DNA of 64,000 nucleotides, taken from Pontederia crassipes (taxonomy: Eukaryota; Streptophyta; Magnoliopsida; Commelinales; Pontederiaceae). The notes beneath the pieces were generated by a model. It did no database searches, was not told where the DNA came from, and worked only from the letters and a program-made list of their open reading frames with translations. A program made the position numbers and the translations under genes. The stretch is taken from positions 26,548,552-26,612,551 of the forward strand of contig CM060183.1 in the NCBI GenBank assembly GCA_030549335.1, read 5' to 3'. Below, in pieces: positions 51,500 to 62,936 of this stretch; the first letter of the stretch is position 1, and each line of letters begins with the position of its first letter.

Positions 51500-53327
51500 C
51501 GGTTGAAGCACTAGGGGAGAGGGAAGGTACGGAACACCTGACCCACGGTTACCGGCAACCCCTGCCGGTGGCCCCACCTTCCGTCTCCGGCAACCCCTGT
51601 TGGCGGTGCCACCACCCTTCGACCCTCCTTTCCTCCAACGTGGACCCATGCGGACCCAGGGGCAGGAAGATGGCTGGATGGCGGTCTCCCGACGGTCTTC
51701 GTTTCCTGTCCAGCGACCGGGTGACCGACATCCGGCTCCACTGAACTGCTTCAAGTGCCTAGGAGTTGGCCACCTAGCCCGCGAATGCGGCGGCCCCCTG
51801 CGGTGTTTCCGCTGTGGGGGAGAGGGCCACCGCCGTGCGGACCGCCCACACCGACGTCTGCAAATTCCTTCAACGCGACCCCCGGCGTCTCCTCTGGTGC
51901 AGACCGGCACCATTAGCACCACCCCCCCCCCCCCCATCAGCATCTCATGGTTGCCGGAGTCACAGAGGGCGACAGAGTTCCTTCGTGATTGTGTCGTCGG
52001 TGAATCTTCGGGTCTGCCACCGGAACTGGTCCGCAGCTTGCCTCAGTCGGTACCACCACCCCTTTCCATCTAAGCCACATCTCTCCATCGTCGTGGCTTC
52101 TCATCCCCAGTTCTCTCCATCAGCGGACAACTCTTTTGGCTGCCCCCTCCGGCCTGTCTCCCAATGGCTTCGTGCGGTGGCGTCCATGGTAGGAGTCTGA
52201 TGGTGCTCTGAAAATGCCACTGCCGGTTAGGAGCATCGTGCACCTCAGAAGCCTTCCCCTCCATTTTCTGCAGTCAGAAGTGGTCGCGGCCGTCATCCAC
52301 AGCTTCCGCACCCCTGTCTCCATGGCCATCCCCACCATCAGCTCACTGGATTTCACTCTCTCGTGTCGGCTGAGGTGGAACTCCAGGAGACAGTCGGCCA
52401 CATGCTAGTTCCAGCTGCCGATGACGTCCTTGGCGAACCTTGTGGCCGGTTGTCCGCTGTCTTCTCAGCGGGCGCCCGCTGCACATACGCCCGTACAACA
52501 CCGCAGCGAGGATGGTATGGGAGGAACACCTGTCAACAGCCAGCTTCCCAACTTTCAAACTCATCACACAACACCAAATCTCAACCACCCATCTACTGCC
52601 GGTGTAACCCCCCACTCGCCTGACCAGCGACCCAACTCATCTCGTCCCTCATCCGGCCTGGCCCACCATCACACCCGGCCCGTGCCAAACACCACACCAC
52701 CCCTCTCACAATGGCTCGGACCGAGCCCCACCTTCCTAAACCCAATCCACTACTGACCCGAACCCTAACCTCTCATGAACCTGTCTTAGCACCCCCCGTA
52801 ACCTGCGCCCGAAACAAGAGGCGGACCCAAACTCAACCAGGGCAAGCCCACTCAGCCCTTACCTCTCCCCTATCCACCAGCCGCCCTTCCCCCGACACCA
52901 TCGGCATCTCCTTCAGCTCCGACGTCCCTCTGCAGGTTCTGCAACAGCAGACCGACACCCCCTCCTCGCATGTCATGATCCTCAATGAGCCACCACCCTC
53001 CCACCTACCCCCTCTCTCTCCCCTGCTCTCCTCCGCCCTGCCTCTTCCACCTCCTCTGCTCGAAACAACGCCGACACTTCCAGGCTGCTCAGGCCATCAG
53101 CAACTAGGAGATAGACACACCGCACACCTGCCAGCGACAACTCCCTCTAGCAGCGACTTTCAGATCCAGGTCATGGCAGGACGACCTCGCTTCTATCTGC
53201 GCCACCACCACTGTCCTCTAGTGCGGTGATGCCTGGCATCGCCCTGCCGCCTATGGTGTACCGGACTGCTGCGTCAGCCTTGATGGACCAGCCAAGAGAG
53301 CCAATCAATCCACAGGTGCCTGCCGTG
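51500..53327 (+). pseudogene. LINE ORF1 region (zinc-knuckle protein), broken
   Basis: The GC-rich 5' part of a plant L1 element. The frame at 51600-52073 contains a zinc knuckle CFKCLGVGHLAREC followed by a second one, CFRCGGEGHRRAD, that lacks its last Cys. Downstream Pro/Ser-rich frames (52363-53230) look like the rest of ORF1 in several shifted frames. A 14-bp poly-C run at about 51923-51936 may have caused one shift. The LTR element interrupts it at 53328. Confidence 0.75.
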
Positions 53328-54388
53328 TGTCATGCCCCATTCTTCAGCTACATCCCAGGAAGCATGGGACGGTGCGCGGCAACCCAGTTTGGCAGCCGAG
53401 GAGTGATATCGTCCCGAGCAAAATTGGCTCGTCCCAAAGCGTCCGGAAGGTCGGCAGAAGTCAGGTAGGACAGCTGGCTGCGAGGTATCAAGTGTTGATT
53501 ACTCGCAAGGGAAGTTGGCAATCGAAGATACGATGAAGTTGCTCCATATCCGCCAAGATCATGGAGGATCTTTGGATTCGGCCAGCCACCTTATCCCAAC
53601 AAACCAGGAGGATCAGGAGGATCTTACTAGTTGGAGATCTTGAGGAGAAGATCAGGAGTAATCATGAAGGATTAGTCCACCCAACAACCTAATGAGCAGC
53701 TCAAGAAGAATCTGCGGATATCGAGGAGGATAATGATACAAGCCCAGCACCTTTCAAGACTTATTTTAGGAAGAAACGTGGCAATAGGGCAGTAGAAAAA
53801 GTAGTGGAGGACCCATGATACAGGATCTCGGGGTGATCACGCGGGATCATTCCAGGCAGTTTCTGGTGAGAAGATCAGAAGGGACTTGAAGATAAGATCC
53901 CACGCCAACCAGGGGATTTTTCCGGATCGAGGGAATCGTGGAAGATTACCCGACGAGATCAGCTAGAGAATCGAGAGGAGATCCCGGATATCAACCGAGA
54001 AGATCAAGGAGGAAGATCTCAGCATATCAACAGGGAGATCGAGAGGATTCATAGAATCTCAGCCATATCAGAGGGAGTTAAAGTTGTTGCTCCCCTCATA
54101 CTTGTATAAATAGACCCAAAGGGTCGACCTTTGTACACGATCTATCACTCGGCATTCAGCATTTGTCGAGAGTAGTCGGCTTTGTTGTTTGGAGTTGAAT
54201 AAGATCCGCTTTCCCCCACACCCTCGAGTGTTCTTTTCCTTTGTGTCTTGTCTCCTCCATTTAGTTTTCGCTGCGTGTTGGTGCAGTCGTCGTGAGGACG
54301 CCCAGTCAGGCTGCTTGGATCTTCGTGCAGAGAAGTTTCCAAGGCCGGTCGCGCTAAGGTTTCTCAAGTGGAACTTTAGTCCGTGACA
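53328..54388 (+). repeat. 5' LTR (1,061 bp)
   Basis: Boundaries come from the match with 57407-58379. It holds extra blocks around 53605-53690 and 53725-53820 that the 3' LTR lacks. Confidence 0.93.
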
Positions 54389-54392
54389 TTTG

Positions 54393-54481
54393 TGGTAACA
54401 GAGCCAAGTTTGGCACGCCTCTGATATGTGGTATCAGAGCAAGTTGATCTTGCACAGTCTCTAATATTGTAGTATCAGAAC
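54393..54481 (+). promoter_or_regulatory. Primer-binding region with three PBS-like modules
   Basis: TGGTAACAGAGCC (54393-54405), TGGTATCAGAGC (54429-54440) and TAGTATCAGAAC (54470-54481) occur at about 36-41-bp spacing. The second is the perfect complement expected for initiator Met-tRNA. The first, at the normal distance from the LTR, carries a mismatch. Confidence 0.75.
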
Positions 54482-54548
54482 CGATCTGATCCCGCGCACC
54501 TCGGATTCGTGGGGTCAGCGCACCTTCTCGACGCTCAGATCGTGATCT

Positions 54549-55776
54549 TTGAGTCGAGTTGCGAAGACAATGTCCGGAGAAGACGAAGGGCCCAATACCC
54601 GAAGCACAGTAGAGGCCGCCGGCGAGGGCGGTCCGAGCATGAGCACGGCAGCCACAGGAGGTGGCGGCCAGGTTCAAGACGGCGGGGGCGTGGCTACCAC
54701 AAGAGGTGGCGGCCAAGCTGTGGCGGGAAGGCGCTCGACTAGCGAGAGGTCCAAGGAGCGCTTCCAGCCGATCATCCTTGGAGAGGCAAGTCGAGGCATT
54801 GGGGCAACGGCTCCAGGACACGGACGCGGCGGTCCTCGGCCTGGAAGCTGCGACGGGCCAACATGGCCTTGCGCTAGAAGAGGGCGCAACAGCGCTTCAA
54901 GGAATGGAGGCACGACTTCGAGCCATGGAAGAAGCCATGGACACGAAAATCAAGGCGTTGGAGGCCGACCTCCTCTTGATGAAGAGGCAGTTCCTCGATG
55001 CAGGAGTGCCGGCGCGACATCGATCCCCAAATTTACGGGTCCCGAATCCCGTAAATATGATGGCGTCCGTGAGGCGACTGCCATCGACGACTTTATCTGG
55101 TGCTTGGAGATAAGCTTCAAGACCAGTAAGATCTTGGCTGAGAGTGACCAGATCGATATGGCTGTCCGATACCTGGCGGATGGCGCGCTTCTATGGTGGA
55201 GGCGCATGGAGGGTGAAATCGCGAAGGACACCGTCGTCATCGACACGTGGAAGGACTTCACCCGAGAACTGAAGAAGCAGTAACGCCCAGGAAGTTGCCA
55301 TGACGAAGCTGACGGCTCTACGTCAAACCGACTCGGTGAAGGAGTACATCGAGCGCTTCCAGCCGATCATGCTGGAAATGCCAGGGACTATGGAGGAGTC
55401 CATCTGGCTCTACTTTTTCCTGAGAGGCCTCAAGCCTTGGGCGGCTCAAGAGGTGAAGAGGCAAAAAGTAGCGACCATGAAGGAGGCTCTAGTCGCGGCT
55501 GAGGCCTTGGCAGAGTTCTCGGTCAGCCGTGATCCTGGCGCGATAGCCAAGACCACGAGGAAGGCGGACGAGAAGGGACGCCTTGCCGGCAAAAAGAACG
55601 ACGGCAAGAGAGATATGAAGGGGACGGCTTCGACCAACAGCGACCCAAGGAGGCGGGCATGGCGGTCATGGCGTCGACTTCGGGCGAAGGAGGAGGAACC
55701 GTCCACATGGGTTCCATTATGGCCTTATCGGCCACAGCAGGCACCATCCCCACCCGGGGCAAGAAGCAAGCCATGA
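54549..55776 (+). pseudogene. gag of the LTR retrotransposon, frame-broken
   Basis: The first frame 54549-55283 starts MSGEDEGPNTRS and is Gly/Ala-rich. It then reads TSIPKFTGPESRKYDG and the capsid-like block AVRYLADGALLWWRRMEGE with WKDFTRELKKQ, then stops. The domain continues in a second frame from about 55285-55300 (AQEVAMTKLTALRQTDSVKE, FLRGLKPWAAQEVKRQK) to 55776. The junction is consistent with loss of a short piece that abolishes the frame. This is the retrotransposon gag family typical of plant Ty3/gypsy elements. No zinc knuckle was seen. Confidence 0.82.
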
Positions 55777-55799
55777 GGGGTCTGATGTTTGCAGAGGTC

Positions 55800-56098
55800 A
55801 GCGTGAAGAGCTCCACGACGATTGCCCTGAGACACATACCTTCTTGAAGGCACAAGAGGCGGCGCGCCTAGATGTTTCGTATGTCAAGGAGCCGGGTCTT
55901 GTGAAGACGGTGAACACTGCATCCCAGCCCATCCTCGGCGTAGCCAAAGATGTTCCGGTGCGGATCGGAACATGGGAAGGTGCTCTCGATATGACGATCG
56001 TCGAGTTGGATGACCACTGTCTTGTTCTCGACATGGACTTCATCGACAACTTCGAGGAGGTAACGCTGACCCGTGCAGGTCTTTGGTTGGTGTTATAG
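55800..56098 (+). pseudogene. Retropepsin-like remnant of the LTR element
   Basis: It reads THTFLEAQEAARLDVSYVKE, then ALDMTIVELDDHCLVLDMDF, the usual shape of a plant retroelement aspartic protease. The active-site triad (D-T/S-G) is changed to DCPETHTFL, so it is not expected to be active. A partial second copy of about 100 bp follows at 56277-56374. Confidence 0.7.
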
Positions 56099-56276
56099 GA
56101 AGGACGACATGAAGTACCAGTGACTAGGGAGGAGCCTAAGTCACACACGTTGGCAACGATCTCGAGGGAAGAGACCTGCGGACGTGACTCTACGGTCGAG
56201 CAGGTCGAAGAGAAGGTTTCTCTGGAGTATCGGAGAAACGTGAACGAGTTGAGGGTTCAAGTGCAGAGACTCGAAG

Positions 56277-56374
56277 CTCCACGACGACTGCCATAAGACA
56301 CATACCTTCTTGGAGGCACAAGAGGCGGCGCGCCTAGATGTTTCGTATGTCAAGGAGCCGGGTCTTGTGAAGAC
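56277..56374 (+). repeat. Duplicated protease fragment
   Basis: Nearly identical to 55811-55908 (shared GCACAAGAGGCGGCGCGCCT and GGAGCCGGGTCTTGTGAAGA). It is a direct duplication inside the LTR element, with the triad region here reading DCHKTHTFL. Confidence 0.88.
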
Positions 56375-57406
56375 TCGAAGGATTCGTCCCAACCATCCGC
56401 TCCTGTGAAGCGAAGTTCAGAGACGTGATGGCCAGAGAAGTGGCGCGGTCGGAGAAGCAACTCACCGACCGGATCATCTCGTGGAGGAAGAGATCACCCA
56501 GCAGCGTACTCGCATCGAGGAGCACATCCAGAAGAGTGGCGTGGCGTGGGATGAGCCTGATGATGCAAGCTCATCAGCCTCAAATGGCGCGAAGGCCAGC
56601 ACTCGGGATGGCAAAGGATGGAAGCGCCTATGACGGATCGAACTTAGGTGCTGGGCGTGCGATGGTCCCCATCTCCAACGGGTTTGTCCCAACAACCCCA
56701 ACGAGAGGCCTGACGACGACGGAGGTTCGAGGTCTTGGCCTAACGATGAGGTGGCCAAGTTGAAGGGACTCCTATGGTCGGATCCAGCATGGGAGGGTCC
56801 ATTGAGGGATCCGATTCCCTAAGCCCAGGATCGGGTGCGAGGCGGCCGAAGCCAGCAGCGACCGCCCCAAGCGTGGAGACATCGAGAGGATGGTCTTCGC
56901 TGAAGTTGGCAGGGAAGCCGAAGACTTCCTGGTGGACGAGGACGCGCAGGCCCTATCCACACTAAGGGCTGTCTACGAAGGCAGGTTTTGGGAAATGGCA
57001 GTGGCCATGCCCAGGATCACAAAGGAAGAAGTCAGCACCGAAGGACGTGTTCAGGTTGAACATGCATGCCTAGTCGAGCAGCGAGATGGACGCACTTCTC
57101 AGTTCGACGAAGTTTGGAGGTGACCGAGACGTCGACCACATACCAGGCAGAAGGGCCCAGGAGACTTGATGTGCGATCTTGTCCCGGGGTGTGCGCGAGA
57201 GGCAGTGCTCCATGCTCCAAGGAACAGCGGCTGATGATGATGATGGTGACACCTTGGGACAGAGAGGTGCCACGACGAGGTGGTTCAAGCAGGAGCTCTC
57301 CAAGTTACTCCTTCAAGCCAAGTGAAGACAGAGGCGGACGCGAGATGCAACCACACCTAGGAGTCGGACGTCGCCGAGGATGACAACGCGGTTGGGTGGG
57401 GGAGGA

Positions 57407-58379
57407 TGTCACGCCCCATTCTTCAGCTACGCCCTAGGAGGAGCGTGGGACGGTGCGTGGCAAAGCTGGGACGCAGGCAGCGCCCAATTTGGCAGAATGC
57501 ACACTTTGGCATTCTGCGCACTTTGGCAGGATGCCTAGTTTGGCAGCCGAAGGGCGATATCGTCCCGAGCTAAATTGGCTCGTCCCAAAGTGTCCGGAAG
57601 GTCGGCAAAAGTCAGGTAGGACAGCTGGCCGCAAGGGATCAAGTGTTGGTTACTCACAAGGGAAGTTGGCAACCGAAGATATGATGAAGTTGCACCATAT
57701 CCGCCAAGATCATGGAGAATCTTTGGATTCGGCCAGCCATCTTATCCCAACAAACCAGGAAGACCAGGATTAGTCCACCCAACAACCTGATGAGCAGATC
57801 AGGGAGAACCTGCGGATATCGAGGTGGATAACTACGGGATCTCGGGGTGATCACGCAGGTTCATTCTAGGCGGTTTTTGGTGAGAAGGTCAGAAGGGACT
57901 TGAAGATAAGATCCAATGCCAACCTGGGGGTTTTTCCGGATCGAGGGAATCGTGGAGGATTACCCGACGAGATCAGCTAGAGAATAGAGAGGAGATCAAG
58001 GAGGAAGATCTCAGCATATCAACAAGGAGATCGAGAGGATTCCTAGAATCTCGGCCATATCAGAGGGAGTTAAAGTTGTTGCTCCCCTCATACTTGTATA
58101 AATAGACCCAGAGGGTCGACCTTTGTACTCGATCTATCACTCGGCATTCAACATTTGTCGAGAGTAGTCGGCTTTGTTGTTTGGAGTTGAGTAAGATCCG
58201 CTTTCCCCCACACCCTCGAGTGTTCTTTTCCTTTGTGTCTTGTCTCCTCCATTTATTTTCCGCTGCGTGTTGGTGCGATCGTCGTGAGGATGCCCGGTCA
58301 GGCTGCTTGGATCTTCGTGCAGAGAAGTTTCCAAGCCGATCGCGCTAAGGTTTCTCAAGTGGAACTTTAGTCCTTGACA
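57407..58379 (+). repeat. 3' LTR (973 bp)
   Basis: Matches 53328-54388. It has an extra segment at about 57470-57540 with repeated TTTGGCA words that the 5' LTR lacks. Confidence 0.93.
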
Positions 58380-59689
58380 CGTGGGCTGTCCTCTTGCAGA
58401 CAGGGATGATGAGGAAGTCATGGCGGTGGCAGCTGGTGCTGGGCTTAGTCACACGCAATGGCACTCAACACGATTAGTGGTGCACTGGCCGTTGCACCGT
58501 CTGCTGATGCAGCCCCGAACAGGACATGCAATGGGCAGAGGGCCCAGGGGTGTGACACGGTGTCATTATGAAGGTTCTAACATGGAATGTTCGGGGCTTA
58601 GAAGATCTAGGAAGACGACGGATCCTAGGTCGGTATTTAAGAGAATGGGAGGTTGATGTGGTTTTTCTTCAGGAAACAAAGCTGTCCAACTGTACTCAAT
58701 CTATTTGGAGCCAGATTGGTGGACCTCGATTGTCGGAGTATATCTCTATGATGCAGTGGGGCAGTCCGGTGGCTGCATCATTGGATGGCGGGCTGAGATT
58801 TTCTCCCTGGAGGATTCTTGGACGGATAGGTTCTCTTTGACAGCTCATTTGCATGACCGGTCGGATGGCAGCCCTACCTCTTCTCTTGTGTCTATGGCCC
58901 TTGTTCGGCCTCTCTGCAGCTGTATGTGGGAGGAGCTTCTTGGTGCCCGTACTCACCTTCCCGACGCTCGATGGTTGAACGGGGGCGACTTCAATGTCAC
59001 GCTTGAAATGGAAGATCGTCCTATCTGCCGTGGAAGGGACACAGGGGCATAGGAGTTTAGAGATTTCATTGATGCCCAGTCGCTGATCGATCTCCTGGCC
59101 ATCAATTGTAAGTTCACTTGGCGAAATACAGCTGCCCCAACTGCCCGCTCGAGGATTGACAGGTTTCTCAGTTCCTTGGAGCTAGCAAAAGTTCACCACC
59201 TGGCTGAGGTCAAGCATTAGATCGACCGTTCTCGGACCACACACCTCTTATGTGGTGATCCAATGACGGCCAGACCCCCCCACTCACTCTTTCGTTTCGA
59301 GCGCTCTTGGTTGTTCGAGGATGGCTTGTGACAGTTAGCGGCTGACCAGTGGCAACGCTTGGCGGCATCAGATACGGCTGCCAGGACACTAGCCGTCCAA
59401 CTTGATGGCCTACGGTCCTTCCTCCGATCTCATTGAAGGAAGTTCCGAGAGGACAAGACGAGGCGGCGGACGAAGGCATGGGCACCATCGCTCGATTGGA
59501 TCAAGAGGAGGATTCCCACCACCTCATGGAGGCAGAGACTGAGGAGTGCAGAACTGCCTAGCACATCATCCATCTTGAGGACAAGAAGGTGAAGATCCAG
59601 TGGAGACAGTGCCCTAGAAAGATGTCAACACTCGGTTCTTCCATCTATGCGAGCTCTTGCTGGCGGACGAACAAAATTGATCAGCTTAT

Positions 59690-60086
59690 GGTTCATATAT
59701 ACAATGCAGTGGTTCATATATACAAACAATTTTTTTTGTTTACAAAGTCATTGTTAGCTCCTTGCTCTTCCTCCTTTTGCCCTCAATTTATATCAACTTT
59801 TTTTTCAATTATATTTTCCTTTATCTTGTCTTAGTCTCTCTCATGATTCTTAAATTGCTAAATCTATAAACATAGTTATATTGTCTAAGTCCAAATAGAA
59901 ATAGAAATAAATAATAATTTCAATAGTTTTGTAACTCAGAAGTTCTCAAATCTCACTTTATTAGTCATAATTTTTAAATTAATTTTACTAATTTTAAGTC
60001 AATTAAATCTATTTTATTTGATATTAAAAATATGTTTAATAATTTTTGCACCCATTAGTTCTTGGGTCGTAGGCCCGCCCCTGTCC
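59690..60086. mobile_element. AT-rich insertion inside LINE ORF2
   Basis: About 400 AT-rich bases interrupt the LINE between KIDQL and the RT region. The right end (TTTTTGCACCCATTAGTTC, then GGCCCGCCCCTG) resembles the right end of the outer element at 62895-62927 (AACCCACTAAATAAATTG, then GGCTCTGCCACA), so it may be a relative. The left border contains a direct repeat GTTCATATATACA (59692-59704, 59711-59723). The target duplication is not clear. Confidence 0.55.
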
Positions 60087-62027
60087 AGGACATTGGATGG
60101 CCATGTCGTCTCACTTCACAGGCGGCAACCCCCGGCTATCTGGAGATGGTCCCCAAGGGACATTCCTCGTATTTCTAACGTACAGTTTTCCATGTTGTCA
60201 CAGGCCATTTCGGAGGTCGAGGTCACCCAATGGAGATGCATCCCCAAGTCCAGATGGCTTCTCCGTCTTCTTTTACAAGGAGTTCTGGCCGGTGGTACGC
60301 GACAACGTCATGGTGGTCATCCAGGAGTTTGCTGGCAGGAACCGGGGCTTTGAAAGCCTAAATTGGTTCTTACTATTCATGTTGCTGAAACGCACCCCGA
60401 CTGAGCGAGTCGATAGCCATATCCAACGCCAACTACCTCTTGGTGGCTCGGGTATTGGCGAACCGGCTTTGGGAGGTACTTACCTCATCCATTCAGCACA
60501 ATCAATATTTCTCCAAGGTCGAGCCATCATAGACAGTTACACGTTGCCTCAAAGATTATTGTGCGGTGGAGGACCGTCAGGCCTTCCTTTGGAAGGTCGA
60601 CTTCTCCAAAGCTTATGGTACACTCTCATGGTCTTTTTTTTGGCACTCCAGGTCAGAGGTTTTCCCATCACCACCGCTTCTTTCTCGGCCTTGGTCAATG
60701 GGACAAGGGTAGGTGGATGGGTTCAGCCACAAAAGGGAGTTCAACAAGGTTGCCCACTCGCCCCCATGCCCTTTGTGCTTGTTGATGACGCTCTGGCCAA
60801 ATGTTCCCAAGCATCCTATGAGGCAAGATTGTTCAGTGGATTCGTTGAGGGCCTCGTCCCATTGCTGCAGTATGCAGATGACACAATTTTCTTTGTAGGG
60901 GGATCGGTTCAGCAAGCTAGATGTGTGGCTATATTGGTGGAGCTCTTTGGTGAGGATTCCTGACTCCGGATCAACCACACCAAATCTTCTTTCATTCCAT
61001 TCAGCATGATCACAGAGGAGGCTGCCGAGTGTGCTATCGAGTTGCGTACCTCAATCAGCTCTTTGCCGATCACCTATTTGGGTCTTCCCCTCTCGGATCG
61101 TCACGTTGGCTCTAGGGGATGAACCCCGATCATCGAGCGGATAGAGCATAGATTACAAGGCCAGAGCTCGAGATTACTATCACAGGAAGGCCGCCTCATC
61201 TTACTCAGATCTGCTTTATCGGCACTCGCGATCTACTTCAAGCCGGTCCTTTGGATGCCTACAGTTGTCTTGAGATGGTTGGACTCTTCGAGGAGCAGAT
61301 TTTTTTGGAAGAATGTGATTCAAACAGGCGTGGTATCCACCTTGTTGCTTGGCATAATGTTTGTCGGCCCACTTCAAAGGAGGACTGGGAGTCCGAGATC
61401 TTCGCTGCAGCAACTGAGCTCTGTTGGCTCGGTGGGTGGGGCGAATTATGGGACCCATGGTCAGCCTATGGCAATCGGTTTTCACCACATGTTACGGACG
61501 TGATCTATCTTGGGACTCCAAAAGCATTCTCTCACAGGGGGGCATCATATTTTTGGCAGGAATTCGGCTCTCATCCTGCGGGTTCGCCCATTCATGAACC
61601 CCTCTATTGGATTCGGAGCGGACTTCTCTTTCTAGAGGCAGGAGTGGCTGCCCGGGGACTCATTATCGGCGTCTTTCCCTCGACTTTGGGCCTTAGCGAC
61701 GCAGCCGGATGTGACGATAGCCGAGACCCAATCAGAGGCAAGAGGCACGGGCAGATGGACTCCCCTCTTCAGTTCTCTGCTCTCATATCAGTACTTCTCC
61801 GAGCTCTTGGCACTACTTCAGAGGATGGCTCCTTTTCAGCCATCCCCACGGGATGGGTGTATATGGGTATCGCCGTCCTTCTCAGCTCGCAGTTTTTATC
61901 TCTGATTCCTTCATCTCACTCCTTCCTTAGAAGGCTTCAGAGCGAACTGCGCATTCTTGGATACTGTTGAAAGTTAAGATCTTTGCTTGGCTGACGCAAT
62001 GCGATAGGATGAGCCCCCCACTGACTG

Positions 62028-62480
62028 AGAAGAAAAGAAGCATGTTGAACAATGCTCTCCACCTTATATCACTCCCCACAAAATACAATACGATTGCGTT
62101 GAAGCCAAATGGCGCAAGTACCGGCCAAAAAGGATGCTAACAAAACCCTCTAGCTCACCAAGTCATGGATTGCCTGTCAAAAAGTCTCCACATCTGCTGG
62201 AAATGTGTCCAAAATACCCTTCCGTGTCCAAAACTCTCGACCATCTGTTCTTCGAGTGCGTGGTGGCTCGAGAGTTTTGGACACGGAAGGGTATTTTGGA
62301 CACATTTCCAGCAGATGTGGAGACTTTTTGACAGGCAATCCATGACTTGGTGAGCTAGAGGGTTTTGTTAGCATCCTTTTTGGCCGGTACTTGTGCCATT
62401 TGGCTTCAACGCAATCGTATTATATTTTGTGGGGAGCGATATAAGGTGGAGAGCATTGTTCAACATGCTTCTTTTCTTCT
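62028..62480. repeat. Nearly perfect palindrome: 213-bp arms, 27-bp spacer
   Basis: 62028-62240 is the inverted copy of 62268-62480, with only about three mismatches that I can find. The right arm carries genuine LINE 3' sequence (tail of the DHLFFECVVAREFW frame, RNRIIFCGE). The left arm therefore is an inverted duplicate that replaced the LINE sequence normally preceding it. The protein frames reading across both arms on both strands are artefacts of the symmetry. Confidence 0.95.
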
Positions 62481-62936
62481 TCGGGAGTGGGGTTTTGGAT
62501 AGCTGATGTACGCCTCTTTCCTTTTACCACTCTCTTTGAGAGCTCACATTTGTACATTTTGATAATTTCATAGATGCATGGATGGCAACCATAACTTTGG
62601 CGGCTATCCTTTTTTCCCCTAAAAAAAACATTAATTTATTTGTGTTATTTATATCGATATGAGAATATATATCATGACCACGCACTTTAATTTTAACCTT
62701 TCAACACTACTTCATACTTAAAAAATGTGTACATATTTTTTTATAATATTTGTCATATTTAGAACTAAAATCAATGTGATTTTGACCCTTGAGAATTAAG
62801 ACCTCTGTATTAAATGTTAAAATTGAAAAATAAATTTATGATGATTTTATATTTTATATCAATTATAATTTTAAAAATATTATAATTATTTGTGAACCCA
62901 CTAAATAAATTGTCTGGCTCTGCCACAGGAACTAGT

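Larger units (their letters stand above)
53328..58379 (+). mobile_element. LTR retrotransposon with gag and protease remnants only
   Basis: The 5' LTR is 53328-54388 and the 3' LTR 57407-58379. Both start TGTCAYGCCCCATTCTTCAG and end in TGACA. A 4-bp CGTG lies on both outer sides (53324-53327, 58380-58383). The primer-binding region follows the 5' LTR and a purine tract GGGTGGGGGAGGA (about 57394-57406) precedes the 3' LTR. Each LTR has TATAAATA (54105-54112, 58097-58104). The 3-kb interior codes for gag and a protease-like region but shows no reverse transcriptase, RNase H or integrase, so it is non-autonomous. The LTRs differ by substitutions and by block indels, so insertion is not very recent. 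It lies inside the LINE. Confidence 0.93.
58380..62628 (+). pseudogene. LINE ORF2 (endonuclease, reverse transcriptase), broken
   Basis: L1-type ORF2 starts at 58568 with MKVLTWNVRGLEDLGRRR. The endonuclease continues with a frameshift near 58710 to WLNGGDFNVTLEMEDR (about 58974) and SRIDRFLSSLE. A foreign insert splits it at about 59690-60086. Reverse transcriptase resumes with PDGFSVFFYKEFWPVV, QPQKGVQQGCPLAPMPFVL (about 60724-60780) and the catalytic box LLQYADDTIFF (about 60865-60897). YLGLPLSDRHVGS and LLSQEGRLILLRSALSA follow. The tail has a zinc-binding-like DHLFFECVVAREFW (about 62239-62280) and WLQRNRIIFCGE. Several in-frame stops occur. The element ends in a short A-run at 62620-62628. 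Confidence 0.88.
51355..62927. mobile_element. Composite nested transposon in an SMG1 intron (outer TIR element)
   Basis: Outer borders: the 9-bp direct repeat GGAACTAGT stands at 51346-51354 and 62928-62936. The inner ends are imperfect inverted repeats, AGTGGCGGAGCCA on the left and TGTGGCAGAGCCA (complement) on the right. Next to them are CACCCACTGAATAAAT-like (left) and AACCCACTAAATAAAT (right) words. Only about 140 bp on the left and 300 bp on the right belong to this outer element; the rest is a LINE with further insertions. It lacks a transposase. The 9-bp duplication would suit a Mutator-like element, but this is inference. Confidence 0.75.

Noticed and set aside
51485..51943. 152-codon minus-strand Arg-rich frame
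   Set aside because: Antisense to the zinc-knuckle ORF1 of the LINE in GC-rich DNA.
54429..54440. tRNA-like sequence
   Set aside because: It is the 12-base complement of the initiator tRNA 3' end (a primer-binding site), not a tRNA gene; no cloverleaf surrounds it.
62134..62374. Four near-identical short proteins on both strands
   Set aside because: They arise from the palindrome, which makes the same frames appear twice in each orientation.
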